DNA from: DASPKT01 sp035626475
GTDB taxonomy: Bacteria > Pseudomonadota > Alphaproteobacteria > Azospirillales > Azospirillaceae
Assembly (NCBI GenBank): GCA_035626475.1
Contig: DASPNP010000050.1
Coordinates: 85,502-149,501 of the forward strand
DNA: 64,000 bases
Direction: 5' to 3'
In this document: positions 52,533-60,193 of the stretch, in pieces
How the letters are laid out: each line of letters starts with the position of its first letter
Position numbering within the stretch: position 1 is the first letter of the stretch
Notes under the pieces: generated by a model
The model's database searches: none
The model's input: the letters and a program-made list of their open reading frames with translations, nothing else
What the model was told of the DNA's origin: nothing
Program-made: the position numbers and the translations under genes

Positions 52533-52853
52533 GGGGTCCTCTCCCTTGGGAATGCGCTATGGAAGCCTGAGCCTAGCCCCGCGAATCTGACCAAAGGGTT
52601 AACCGCATGCTTGCCAATCGCACCTCTTGCGGGGAGGATTCCGTCGGACAAGGGACGGCGAGGGCGATGGGCAGCGGAAAGGGAGCGGCGCCCGGCCGCC
52701 GGGCGGCGCTGGAAGTGCTGGAGCGGGTCTGAGATCGAAACGGCTTGGTAAGGTCTATCCCTTTGCATAGCCACAACCGGGTGGCGATGCCTCGCGCATG
52801 GGATTACCTTCCGGGACCGGCAGCCCGACCAGGGATTCGGAGACCAGCGCGCG
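52533..52853. other. 321-bp gap without a supported gene
   Basis: Between two divergent genes. It contains a 41-codon ORF at 52607-52732 with AAAGGG 8 bp upstream, whose end reads RRAALEVLERV; this is too little to call a gene. No strong promoter pair or hairpin was seen beyond a GC-rich palindrome-like patch CCGGCCGCCGGGCGGCG near 52691. Confidence 0.4.
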
Positions 52854-53480
52854 ATGACGGCCCGACCTAGCTCCGGCAAATATTATCGTTTCGATTCCAT
52901 ATCGGTCCTGGTGGCGGACGACAATCGCTTCGTCCGCCAGATACTGGTCACCGTCCTCAAGGGACTCGGCGTCGGCAAGGTGCTGCAGGCGGAGAGCGGG
53001 GAGGAGGCGCAGGCCATCATCGACATCCAGGCGCAGATGGGAATCGACGGCAAGGCCGTGGACATGGTCTTCGCCGACCATCTGATGCGCCCGGGCGACG
53101 GGCTGGACCTGCTGCAATGGTGCCGCGCCCATGAGCGCGACAGCGTGCGCTTCGTGCCCTTCGTCATGATGAGCGGCGAGGCCGACGTGAAGGCGGTGAT
53201 CGACGCCCGCGACTACGGCGTGACCGAATATCTCGCCAAGCCCATGTCGGTGACCGGCGTCGCCTCGCGCCTGCTGGGGATCATCGACCGGCCCCGGCCC
53301 TTCGTCCGGACCTCGGACTATTTCGGCCCCGACCGGCGGCGCCAGAGCCTGCCAGTCAATGGCGGTGACCGCCGCATGATGGCCACCGACGACATCCGCG
53401 TGTTCGACGAGACCGTCATGGACGATGACGACGTGCCGCCGCCCGGCACGGCGCTGGAGGAGGCCGCCGATGGCCGATGA
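52854..53480 (+). CDS. Stand-alone response regulator (REC domain)
   Basis: 208 residues. A receiver domain occupies about 14-140: acid pair in VLVADDNRFVRQ, phosphorylation Asp in MVFADHLMRPGDG, Ser in VMMSGEAD and Lys in YLAKPMS. The C-terminus (about 155-208) has TSDYFGPDRRRQ, a phrase common to alphaproteobacterial single-domain regulators, and an acidic tail with MDDDDV. No DNA-binding domain. Its last 11 bases overlap the next gene, so the two proteins may act together. Kinase not in window. Confidence 0.88.
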   Translation: MTARPSSGKYYRFDSISVLVADDNRFVRQILVTVLKGLGVGKVLQAESGEEAQAIIDIQAQMGIDGKAVDMVFADHLMRPGDGLDLLQWCRAHERDSVRFVPFVMMSGEADVKAVIDARDYGVTEYLAKPMSVTGVASRLLGIIDRPRPFVRTSDYFGPDRRRQSLPVNGGDRRMMATDDIRVFDETVMDDDDVPPPGTALEEAADGR

Positions 53481-53979
53481 GAAGAAGCCGCAGGTCGAGA
53501 TCTTCATCCTGCAGAACCGGCTCAAGGCCAAGGCCGGCGGCGTGGCCGGCAAGCCGGGCGCCATCGACCCGGCCGCCATCGAGCGGGCACAGCTGCACGT
53601 GTCGCGCATGGCCGAGGCCCATCAGGCCCAGACCCGCATCGACCTGACCGAGCTGCAGGCCGCCTTCATCATGGCAACCAACGACGCGGAGCGCCGGAAG
53701 GAGCATCTGAAGCGCGTCTACAAGATCGCCGACGGCATCCTGACGCTGGGCAAGACCTTCGGCTACGATCTGCTGTCGGAGTTCGCCAACTCGCTCAACC
53801 ACTTCATCATCGGGCTGGAGGCGCCGACCCCGGCGCAGATGCAGGTGGTGCAGCTGCACATCGACGCCATGCAGGCGGTGGTGCGCGAGGACATCAAGGG
53901 CCCCGGCGGCGAGATCGGCAAGGCGCTGAGCCAGTCCCTGGCGGCGGCGCGCGCGAAGCTGGGGCAGAAGCGGGGGTAG
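53470..53979 (+). CDS. Helical protein paired with the response regulator
   Basis: 169 residues, soluble, all-helical. An acidic/Lys start (MADEKKPQVEIFILQNRLKAKAGG, here key residues K-x-Q-V-E-I-F-I-L-Q-N-R-L) is followed by four or five amphipathic helices, including LTELQAAFIMATND, FGYDLLSEFANSLNHFI with a His, and MQVVQLHIDAMQAVV with a second His. The size, helical bundle and position suggest a histidine-phosphotransfer-like or regulator-partner role, but no Hpt motif is certain. Translation overlaps the regulator gene by 11 bases. Confidence 0.65.
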   Translation: MADEKKPQVEIFILQNRLKAKAGGVAGKPGAIDPAAIERAQLHVSRMAEAHQAQTRIDLTELQAAFIMATNDAERRKEHLKRVYKIADGILTLGKTFGYDLLSEFANSLNHFIIGLEAPTPAQMQVVQLHIDAMQAVVREDIKGPGGEIGKALSQSLAAARAKLGQKRG

Positions 53980-53996
53980 GGCGCAGGCACCGTTCT

Positions 53997-54081
53997 GTAG
54001 GTCGCATGGAGGCGGAGCCGCAATGCGACGCTCAAGCGGCGGCATGTCGCATTGCGCCTGCGGCTCCATGCGACCTACGGC
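53997..54081. repeat. Repeat family A (copy 3)
   Basis: Left arm TGTAGGTCGCATGGAGGCGG (53997 on) to GCAATGCGAC (54030). Right arm GTCGCATTGCGCCTGCGGCTC to CATGCGACCTACGG (54046-54080). Nearly identical to copy 1 at 8599-8682. It lies between the helical protein gene and the small Cys-rich gene, both ending here. Confidence 0.8.
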
Positions 54082-54090
54082 GTTTGCCGA

Positions 54091-54333
54091 CTACCGCGCC
54101 AGCAGGCAGGTCCGCTGGTAGCAGCGCACCAGGACGAAGCTGTCCTTCTGCTCGGTGCAGGCGATCTTGTAGATGGTCTCGCCGTTCGAGCCGGTGACGC
54201 GGCGGACCACCTCGACCTTGCCCGGCTTGCAGTTGGAGCTGCGCGCGACCTCCTTGGCCTCCGCCTCGGCCGCCTGGGCCGGGACGAGGGGGAGGAGCAG
54301 GGCGAAGGCGAGGGCGGCGGTGCGGCTGGACAT
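54091..54333 (-). CDS. Small exported Cys-containing protein
   Basis: 80 residues from the ATG at 54333. Signal peptide ending PAQAAEA (cleavage near residue 21). The mature part of about 58 residues has four cysteines (SNCKPGK, IACTEQK, VRCYQRTC) that could form two disulfides, and basic strands VEVVRRVTG and FVLVRCY. Function unknown. Overlong versions starting upstream have no better site. Confidence 0.6.
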   Translation of the reverse strand: MSSRTAALAFALLLPLVPAQAAEAEAKEVARSSNCKPGKVEVVRRVTGSNGETIYKIACTEQKDSFVLVRCYQRTCLLAR

Positions 54334-54472
54334 GGCACGGGCGGAGAAGGGGAGATGCACCGCGATTGTGCCGTGCCGACGCCGCCAATGCCAGGACCGG
54401 CGTGTGACATCGGCCATGGACGGGCACAGGTGCGGGGTGCTGAAATGCTCGCCCTATCCCCAGGAGCGCGCC

Positions 54473-54913
54473 ATGTCCGCCCGCATCGTCCCCGCCGAAC
54501 GCTTGCCCGACGCCTGGGCCGCGCTGCGCGTCCGTCTCTGGCCCGACCTCGATCTGGCGGACAGCCGGGCGGAGATCGAGGCGCAGGACGGCAACACGGA
54601 CGGCGCCGCCTTCATCGCGCTCTCGGAGGACGGCACGCCGGCCGGATTCGTGGAGCTGTCCCTGCGCGGCTATGCCGAGGGCTGCGAGGGGGCGCCGGTC
54701 CCCTATGTCGAGGGCTGGTACGTGGAACCGGCCCTGCGCGGGCGCGGCATCGGACGGATGCTGGTCGCTACGGCGGAAGCCTGGGCGCGCGAGCGCGGCT
54801 TCCGGGAGCTCGCCTCCGACACGCAGCTCGACAACACGGACAGCCAGGCGGCGCATGGCGCTCTGGGCTTCCAGGAAGTCGAGCGCATCGTGGTCTTCCG
54901 CAAACCCTTGTAA
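54473..54913 (+). CDS. GNAT acetyltransferase of the AAC(6') aminoglycoside type
   Basis: 146 residues. The opening LRVRLWPDLDLADSRAEIEAQ (core L-R-x-x-L-W-P), the FIALSEDGTPAGFVELSLR strand pair, YVEGWYVEPALRGRGIGRMLV with the acetyl-CoA loop RGRGIG, and the end SDTQLDNTDSQAAHGALGFQEVERIV (core SDT-x-x-x-N-x-x-S-x-x-x-H-x-x-LGF) match aminoglycoside 6'-N-acetyltransferases such as AAC(6')-Ic/Iz. CAGGAG precedes ATG 54473. Its chromosomal setting next to glnA suggests a native gene; real resistance or a metabolic substrate is undecided. Confidence 0.85.
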   Translation: MSARIVPAERLPDAWAALRVRLWPDLDLADSRAEIEAQDGNTDGAAFIALSEDGTPAGFVELSLRGYAEGCEGAPVPYVEGWYVEPALRGRGIGRMLVATAEAWARERGFRELASDTQLDNTDSQAAHGALGFQEVERIVVFRKPL

Positions 54914-54930
54914 CGCCTGCGCCCAAAAGC

Positions 54931-54958
54931 AAAAGGGCCGCCCGGTGGGGCGGCCCTT
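54931..54958. terminator. Bidirectional intrinsic terminator (AAC(6')-like gene and glnA)
   Basis: AAGGGCCGCCC (54933-54943) pairs perfectly with GGGCGGCCCTT (54948-54958), loop GGTG. On the minus strand the stem is followed by CTTTTGCTTTTG, a good U-rich tail for glnA; on the plus strand the U-tract is short. Confidence 0.8.
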
Positions 54959-54983
54959 CGCGTCTCTCGACCAGTCCCGCCGA

Positions 54984-56393
54984 TCAGCAGGAATAGTACA
55001 TCTTGTACTCGATCGGGTGCGGCGAGGTCTCGAAGGCCAGAACCTCCTCCATCTTCAGATCGATGTAGCTGGAGATCATGTCCTCGGTGAAGACGTCGCC
55101 CTTGCGCAGGAAGGCGTTATCCGCGGCCAAGCTCTCCATCGCCTCGCGCAGCGAGCGGCAGACGGTCGGGACCTGCTTCAGCTCCTCCGGCGGGAGGTCG
55201 TACAGGTTCTTGTCCATCGCCTCGCCCGGATGGATCTTGTTCTGGATGCCGTCCAGGCCGGCCATCAGCTGGGCGGCGAAGGCCAGGTAGGGGTTGGCGG
55301 CCGGGTCGGGGAACCGCACCTCGACGCGCTTGCCCTTCGGGCTGTTGACGTAGGGGATGCGGCAGGAGGCCGAGCGGTTGCGCGAGCTGTAGGCCAGCAG
55401 CACCGGCGCCTCGTAGCCCGGCACCAGGCGCTTGTAGCTGTTGGTGGTCGGGTTGGTGAAGGCGTTCAGCGCGCGGGCGTGCTTGATGATGCCGCCGATG
55501 TAGTAGAGCGCCATGTCCGACAGGTCGGCATAGCCCGAGCCGGCGAAGAGGGGCTTGCCCTCCTTCCAGATGGACTGGTGGCAGTGCATGCCCGAGCCGT
55601 TGTCGCCGAACACCGGCTTCGGCATGAAGGTCGCCGTCTTGCCGTAGGCGTGGGACACGTTGTGCACCACGTACTTGTAGAGCTGCATCACGTCGGCCAT
55701 GCGCACCAGCGTGCCGAACTTGATGCCCAGCTCATGCTGCGAGGCGGCGACCTCGTGGTGGTGCTTCTCGACCTCGACGCCCATGTCGGCCAGGACCGTA
55801 ACCATCTCGGCGCGCAGGTCGCCGCCGCTGTCCACCGGCGCCACCGGGAAGTAGCCGCCCTTCACGCCGGGACGGTGGGCGAGGTTGCCCTCCTTGTACT
55901 GCTTGGCCGAGGTGTAGGGGCCTTCCTCCGAGTCGAACTCGTACATGACGCGGTTCATCGAGACGTCGAACTTCACGTCGTCGAACACGAAGAACTCCGC
56001 CTCCGGGCCGAAATAGGCGGTGTCGCCGATGCCGGCCGAGGCCATGTACTTCTCCGCCGCCTTGGCGATGGAGCGCGGGTCGCGCTTGTAGGGCTGGCCG
56101 GTCGAGGGCTCGTACACGTCGCAGAAGACGGTCAGCAGCGGCTGGGCGGCGAACGGGTCGAGGATGGCGGTGGCGGGGTCCGGCATCAGGATCATGTCGG
56201 ACTCGTTGATGGCCTTCCAGCCGGCGATGGACGAGCCGTCGAACATGACGCCGTCGGCGAACATGTCCTCGTTCACCGTGCTGATGTGCTGCGCCGTGTG
56301 CTGCAGCTTGCCGCGCGGGTCGGTGAAGCGGAAGTCGACGTACTTGACGTCATGTTCCTTGACCAGGTCGAAGAACTTGCTGAGGTCGGACAT
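54984..56393 (-). CDS. glnA: Glutamine synthetase type I
   Basis: 469 residues, the usual GSI length. MFDGSSIAGW, FGPEAEFFVFD, the HCHQSIW and NPTTNSYKRLVPGYEAPV regions (shortened here) carry metal, ATP and glutamate ligands. The adenylylation tyrosine is in KNLYDLPPEE near residue 398, so GlnE control is expected. ATG 56393 is preferred over a frame start at 56417. It follows glnB by 84 bp and is expressed with it from a nitrogen-controlled promoter. Confidence 0.97.
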   Translation of the reverse strand: MSDLSKFFDLVKEHDVKYVDFRFTDPRGKLQHTAQHISTVNEDMFADGVMFDGSSIAGWKAINESDMILMPDPATAILDPFAAQPLLTVFCDVYEPSTGQPYKRDPRSIAKAAEKYMASAGIGDTAYFGPEAEFFVFDDVKFDVSMNRVMYEFDSEEGPYTSAKQYKEGNLAHRPGVKGGYFPVAPVDSGGDLRAEMVTVLADMGVEVEKHHHEVAASQHELGIKFGTLVRMADVMQLYKYVVHNVSHAYGKTATFMPKPVFGDNGSGMHCHQSIWKEGKPLFAGSGYADLSDMALYYIGGIIKHARALNAFTNPTTNSYKRLVPGYEAPVLLAYSSRNRSASCRIPYVNSPKGKRVEVRFPDPAANPYLAFAAQLMAGLDGIQNKIHPGEAMDKNLYDLPPEELKQVPTVCRSLREAMESLAADNAFLRKGDVFTEDMISSYIDLKMEEVLAFETSPHPIEYKMYYSC

Positions 56394-56477
56394 TGGCTCG
56401 GTTTCCGTTGTTGGCACCGCCGCCGTCGGCTGGGCGGAGGCTTGGGGGAACAGGGAACTGGGGGAACTGAAGGGGCG

Positions 56478-56816
56478 TCAGATCGCTTCGCTGCCGCGCT
56501 CGCCGGTGCGGATGCGGATGACCTCCTCGACCGGGCTGACGAAGATCTTGCCGTCGCCGATGCGGCCGGTGTGGGCGGCCTGCTGGATCGCCTCGATGGC
56601 GCGGTCGACCAGCTGGTCGTCCATGACGATCTCGATCTTCACCTTGGGCAGGAAGTCCACGACGTACTCGGCGCCGCGGTACAGCTCGGTATGGCCCTTC
56701 TGCCGGCCGAAGCCCTTGGCCTCGGTCACGGTGATGCCCTTGATGCCCACCTCGTGGAGGGCCTCCTTCACCTCGTCCAGCTTGAAAGGCTTTATGATGG
56801 CTTCGATCTTCTTCAT
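56478..56816 (-). CDS. glnB: PII signal protein GlnB
   Basis: 112 residues. T-loop KGHTELYRGAEYVVDFLPK with the uridylylation site Tyr51. B-loop TGRIGDGKIFV and C-loop are typical. It senses 2-oxoglutarate and ATP/ADP, and steers GlnE, NtrB and other targets. MKKIEAIIKPFKLDEVKEAL is the standard start. Upstream lie a sigma-54 promoter and an NtrC-type site. glnA follows. Confidence 0.97.
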   Translation of the reverse strand: MKKIEAIIKPFKLDEVKEALHEVGIKGITVTEAKGFGRQKGHTELYRGAEYVVDFLPKVKIEIVMDDQLVDRAIEAIQQAAHTGRIGDGKIFVSPVEEVIRIRTGERGSEAI

Positions 56817-56857
56817 GGGGCCGGGATGCTCCTGGGTGCGGGGCTTGCCCCCTGGTT

Positions 56858-56873
56858 AGCACGGGCCGTGCCA
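56858..56873 (-). promoter_or_regulatory. Sigma-54 promoter of glnBA
   Basis: On the minus strand TGGCACGGCCCGTGCT matches the sigma-54 pattern TGGCAC-N5-TTGC with GG and GC at the right spacing; only the first T of the -12 part is G. It is 42 bp upstream of the glnB start. Confidence 0.75.
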
Positions 56874-56924
56874 GACCGGTTTTGCTGGGACCGGAGCGGT
56901 CGGGGGTACCACCTGGGGCCGATC

Positions 56925-56941
56925 TGCACATTTGTTGTGCA
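56925..56941. promoter_or_regulatory. NtrC-binding site upstream of glnBA
   Basis: TGCACATTTGTTGTGCA is a 17-bp palindrome close to the NtrC consensus TGCACY-N5-RGTGCA, about 52-68 bp upstream of the sigma-54 -24 element. It fits an enhancer for nitrogen-limited activation. Confidence 0.75.
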
Positions 56942-57062
56942 TCGGCCTGCTCAAGAAAGTGGCTGCGGCTGAAAGGCTGGGCAGATCGGCCGGTCAGGGT
57001 AGCCGCGACGGGCGGGCGGGTATCTCTCAGGGCTGAGGTGCGCCATCGGCCCACAACAGGGC

Positions 57063-57091
57063 TTGACGAGGGGGGCGGGGCTGGCGCATAC
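57063..57091 (+). promoter_or_regulatory. Candidate promoter of tRNA-His
   Basis: TTGACG (57063-57068), a 17-bp G-rich spacer and GCATAC (57086-57091), 15 bp before the tRNA. The -35 is good and the -10 weak. Confidence 0.4.
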
Positions 57092-57105
57092 ACCCTCCCC
57101 ACGGC

Positions 57106-57182
57106 GGCGGTGGTAGCTCAGCTGGTAGAGCTCTCGGTTGTGGTCCGAGTGGTCGCGGGTTCGAGTCCCGTCCATCGCCCCA
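57106..57182 (+). tRNA. tRNA-His (GTG)
   Basis: 77 bases with encoded G-1 and CCA. G-1 (57106) faces discriminator C (57179), the histidine identity feature. Acceptor GCGGTGG pairs with CCATCGC. The anticodon stem CTCGG/CCGAG carries loop TTGTGGT with anticodon GTG (57140-57142). The T arm GCGGG/CCCGT surrounds TTCGAGT. No RNA genes other than the two tRNAs were recognised in the window. Confidence 0.95.
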
Positions 57183-57210
57183 TCTTCCTCATCTGACAAT
57201 TCGACATGGC

Positions 57211-57241
57211 GCACCGCCACCCCCACGGGTGGACGCGGTGC
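57211..57241 (+). other. Hairpin in the sbtA leader
   Basis: GCACCGC (57211-57217) pairs with GCGGTGC (57235-57241), enclosing CACCC/GGGTG. No T-run follows. It lies between tRNA-His and sbtA, 51 bp before the sbtA start; it may mark a tRNA processing boundary or a leader structure. Confidence 0.4.
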
Positions 57242-57291
57242 CTTCGCGTCTCTACAAGGGGCGGATACCCCGTTCGGATGGGAGAGGGACC

Positions 57292-58299
57292 GTGTCGGAC
57301 CTGCTGCAACTCGGCCTGAGCAACCTGCTGTCGCCGATGGTGCTCAGCTTCGCGCTGGGATTCGCGGCGGCGCTGGCCAGGTCCGACCTGGACATCCCCG
57401 AGGCCGTCGGCCGTGCCATGGCGCTCTACCTGATGTTCGCCATCGGCTTCAAGGGCGGGGCGGCGCTGGCGGAGAGCGGCGGCGGCGGCAAGGTGCTGCT
57501 GGACATACTGGCGGCGGGCCTGCTGAGCGCGCTGCTGCCCTTCCTGGCCTATGGCCTCCTGCGGGCCTTCAGCGGCCTGCGCGCGGTGGATGCGGGCGCT
57601 GTCGCCGCCCATTACGGCTCGATCAGCATCGTCACCTTCGTCACCGCCAGCCAGTTCGTGACGGCCCAGGCGCTCGGCTATGAGGGGCACTTGGTCGCCA
57701 TGATGGCGGTCATGGAGACGCCCGCCATCGTCACCGGCCTATACCTCGCCCGCCGCGCCCTGGCGAAGGAGGGGGGCGGGCGCACCGCCGGCCAGCCCTT
57801 CTTCTCCAAGGAACTGGTCCACGAGATCCTGCTGAACGCCAGCGTCGTGGTGCTGGTCGGCGCCTTCATCATTGGCTGGGCCACGGGGCCGTCGGGCATG
57901 GCGAAGGTGAAGCCCTTCGTGGTCGACCTGTTCAACGGCGTGCTCTGCCTGTTCCTGCTGGACATGGGCCTGCTGGCGGCGCGGCAGCTGCGCGGTGTGA
58001 GGGCGCTGTCCGGCGGGACGCTGGCCTTCGGCATCTACATGCCGCTGGTGGGGGCCGTCGCCGGGCTGGGGCTGGCCTGGGCGATCGGGCTGGGGCTGGG
58101 CGGGGCGACGCTGATGGCGGTGCTGGGCGCCAGCGCCTCCTACATCGCGGTGCCGGCGGCGATGCGCCTGGCGCTGCCGCAGGCGAATCCGGCGGTCTAC
58201 GTCACCATGTCGCTCGTGATAACCTTCCCCTTCAACGTGGTGCTGGGCATCCCGCTCTATTTCGCGGCGGCGCGCATGCTCGGCTTCCAGGCGGGATAG
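57292..58299 (+). CDS. sbtA: SbtA-type sodium-dependent bicarbonate transporter
   Basis: 335 residues with about ten hydrophobic segments in two repeats. LSPMVLSFALGFAAALARSDLDIPEAVG (core FALG..AA...SDL.IPE) is the family start. LYLMFAIGFKGGAALAE, HYGSISIVTFVTA and, in the second half, GASASYIAVPAAMRLALPQANP are diagnostic. SbtA imports bicarbonate with Na+. GTG 57292 follows GGGAGAGGG; the upstream ATG at 57229 runs back toward the tRNA and is less likely. Paired with an SbtB-like PII protein. Confidence 0.92.
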   Translation: MSDLLQLGLSNLLSPMVLSFALGFAAALARSDLDIPEAVGRAMALYLMFAIGFKGGAALAESGGGGKVLLDILAAGLLSALLPFLAYGLLRAFSGLRAVDAGAVAAHYGSISIVTFVTASQFVTAQALGYEGHLVAMMAVMETPAIVTGLYLARRALAKEGGGRTAGQPFFSKELVHEILLNASVVVLVGAFIIGWATGPSGMAKVKPFVVDLFNGVLCLFLLDMGLLAARQLRGVRALSGGTLAFGIYMPLVGAVAGLGLAWAIGLGLGGATLMAVLGASASYIAVPAAMRLALPQANPAVYVTMSLVITFPFNVVLGIPLYFAAARMLGFQAG

Positions 58300-58318
58300 G
58301 GCAGGCGGGGTCAGGATC

Positions 58319-58627
58319 ATGCAGACGCATCAGCGCAAGAAGGTCGAGATCGTGGTGGAGCGCGCCCGTGCGCCGGCGCTGGTCGAGGCCATCCAGAAGC
58401 TCGGCGCCACCGGCTATACCATCATCCCCGACGTGTCCGGCAACGGCCGCCACGGCAAGATGGGGCACAACGAGGTGCTGGACGTCTACCGCAGCACCAT
58501 GATCATCGTGCTGGCGGCCGAGCCGCTGGCGCGCCGCATCATGGAGGAGGCGCACCGGCTCATGGAGAACTACACCGGCATCGTCTGGCTCTCCGACGTC
58601 GAGGTCGTGCGCGGCGACCATTTCTGA
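58319..58627 (+). CDS. sbtB: SbtB-like PII-family regulator
   Basis: 102 residues with the PII-like ferredoxin fold: KKVEIVVERARAPALVEAIQKLGATGYTI, here core EIVVE...VEAIQKLGATGYT, then a short T-loop SGNGRHGKMGH and YRSTMIIVLAAEP. It lacks the C-terminal Cys-x4-Cys hairpin of cyanobacterial SbtB, ending VEVVRGDHF. In cyanobacteria SbtB binds adenyl nucleotides and gates SbtA. Starts 19 bp after sbtA, so co-expressed. Confidence 0.88.
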   Translation: MQTHQRKKVEIVVERARAPALVEAIQKLGATGYTIIPDVSGNGRHGKMGHNEVLDVYRSTMIIVLAAEPLARRIMEEAHRLMENYTGIVWLSDVEVVRGDHF

Positions 58628-58637
58628 GGCCGGGGCC

Positions 58638-60098
58638 ATGGCCGCCGCCGGGCTGGAGCTTCTCACCACAGCGGAGATGTACGCGGCCGACCGCGCCGCC
58701 ATGGCCGGCGGCGTGCCGGGCACGACCCTCATGGAGCGGGCCGGCCGGGCCGTGGCGCGCGCCATCGTGGAGCGCTGGAGCCCCCGGCCGGTCGCGGTGC
58801 TGTGCGGCCCCGGCAACAATGGCGGCGACGGTTTCGTGGCGGCGCGCCACCTGGAGGAGGCGGGCTGGCCGGTGCGGGTGGCGCTGCTGGGCGATCCGGC
58901 CGGTCTGACGGGCGACGCCGCCTGGGCCGCCTCCAACTGGGACGGACCGGTGCTGCCGGCCGATCCGTCGGTGCTGGCCGGTGCCGGGCTGGTGCTGGAC
59001 GCGCTGTTCGGCGCCGGCCTAGCGCGGCCGCTGGCCGGCGGCGTAGCCGGGCTGGTCCGGGCGGTGGCGGAGTCGGGGCTGCCGGTGGCGGCGGTCGACG
59101 TGCCCAGCGGCGTCTCGGGCGATGACGGGGCGGTGCACGGGGCCGCGGCGCCGGCCGCGCTGACAATCACCTTCTTCCGACCGAAGCCCGGGCACCTGCT
59201 GCTGCCGGGCCGCGCGCTCTGCGGCGAACTGGTGGTGGCCGACATCGGCATTCCCGACGCCGTGCTGCACGGAATCGGACCCCGCGCCTTCGCCAACGGC
59301 CCGGGCCTCTGGACCCATCCCTGGCCGCGCCTCGACGGCCATAAATACGCGCGGGGGCATGCGCTGGTGCTGGGCGGCGGCGTCATGACCGGTGCCGCGC
59401 GGCTGGCGGCCCGGGCGGCGCTGCGGGCCGGCGCCGGGCTGGTGACGGTGGCGGCGCCGGCCTCCGCCGTGCCCATCTACGCCCAGAGCCTCGCCGCCCT
59501 GATCGTGCAGCCGGCCGACGACGCGTCCGCCTTCGAGGCGCTGCTGGACGATCCGCGCCGCAACGCCGTGCTGCTGGGGCCTGGCGCCGGCCCGGACGGC
59601 ATTCTGCGCGACGCGGTGCGGGCGGCGCTGGACCGGGGGAAAGCTTGCGTGCTGGACGCCGACGTCTTCGCCGCCTTCGCCGGGGATCTCGCGGCATTGA
59701 AGCCGGGGCTGGGGCCGCACTGCCTGCTGACCCCGCACGAAGGCGAGTTCACCAGGCTGTTCCCCGGCCTGGGCGGCAGCAAGCTGGAGCGGGCCCGGGC
59801 GGCGGCGCGGCTTTCCGGCGCCTGCGTGCTGCTGAAGGGCGCCGACACGGTGGTGGCGCATCCCGACGGCCGCGCCGCGATCAACCGCAACGCCCCGCCC
59901 GACCTCGCCACCGCCGGCAGCGGCGACGTGCTGGCCGGCTTCGCCGCCGGGCTCATGGCGCAGGGGCTGGACGGGTTCGAGGCGGGCTGCGGCGCCGCCT
60001 GGCTGCATGGGGAAACCGGCCGCGCGGCCGGCCCGGGGCTGGTCGCCGACGATCTGCCGGAAGCGCTGCCCGCCATCCTGCGGCGGCTGCGCGGCTAG
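58638..60098 (+). CDS. nnr: Bifunctional NAD(P)HX epimerase/dehydratase
   Basis: 486-residue repair enzyme for hydrated NAD(P)H. The N-terminal YjeF_N epimerase (about 1-215) has VLCGPGNNGGDGFVAARHL, DALFGAGL and AVDVPSGVSGDDG. The C-terminal ribokinase-like dehydratase (about 225-486) has KYARGHALVLGG, LLGPGAG, LLTPHEGEFTRLF, VLLKGADTVVA and the catalytic LATAGSGDVLAGF. Starts 10 bp after the SbtB gene. Likely in the same transcript. Confidence 0.95.
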   Translation: MAAAGLELLTTAEMYAADRAAMAGGVPGTTLMERAGRAVARAIVERWSPRPVAVLCGPGNNGGDGFVAARHLEEAGWPVRVALLGDPAGLTGDAAWAASNWDGPVLPADPSVLAGAGLVLDALFGAGLARPLAGGVAGLVRAVAESGLPVAAVDVPSGVSGDDGAVHGAAAPAALTITFFRPKPGHLLLPGRALCGELVVADIGIPDAVLHGIGPRAFANGPGLWTHPWPRLDGHKYARGHALVLGGGVMTGAARLAARAALRAGAGLVTVAAPASAVPIYAQSLAALIVQPADDASAFEALLDDPRRNAVLLGPGAGPDGILRDAVRAALDRGKACVLDADVFAAFAGDLAALKPGLGPHCLLTPHEGEFTRLFPGLGGSKLERARAAARLSGACVLLKGADTVVAHPDGRAAINRNAPPDLATAGSGDVLAGFAAGLMAQGLDGFEAGCGAAWLHGETGRAAGPGLVADDLPEALPAILRRLRG

Positions 60099-60193
60099 AC
60101 CGCCTGTCCAGATGGGGGAGGCGGCATGGACGGGTTGTCCTGGTCCGCCGGGGTGACCAGACTCAGGCCACCGGAGATGCCCGAGGAGCCGAG

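Noticed and set aside
52607..52732. 41-codon ORF with a fair ribosome-binding site and an ending like the start of RsmB proteins
   Set aside because: Too short, no conserved domain beyond a few residues, and no continuation in another frame that would support a broken rsmB.
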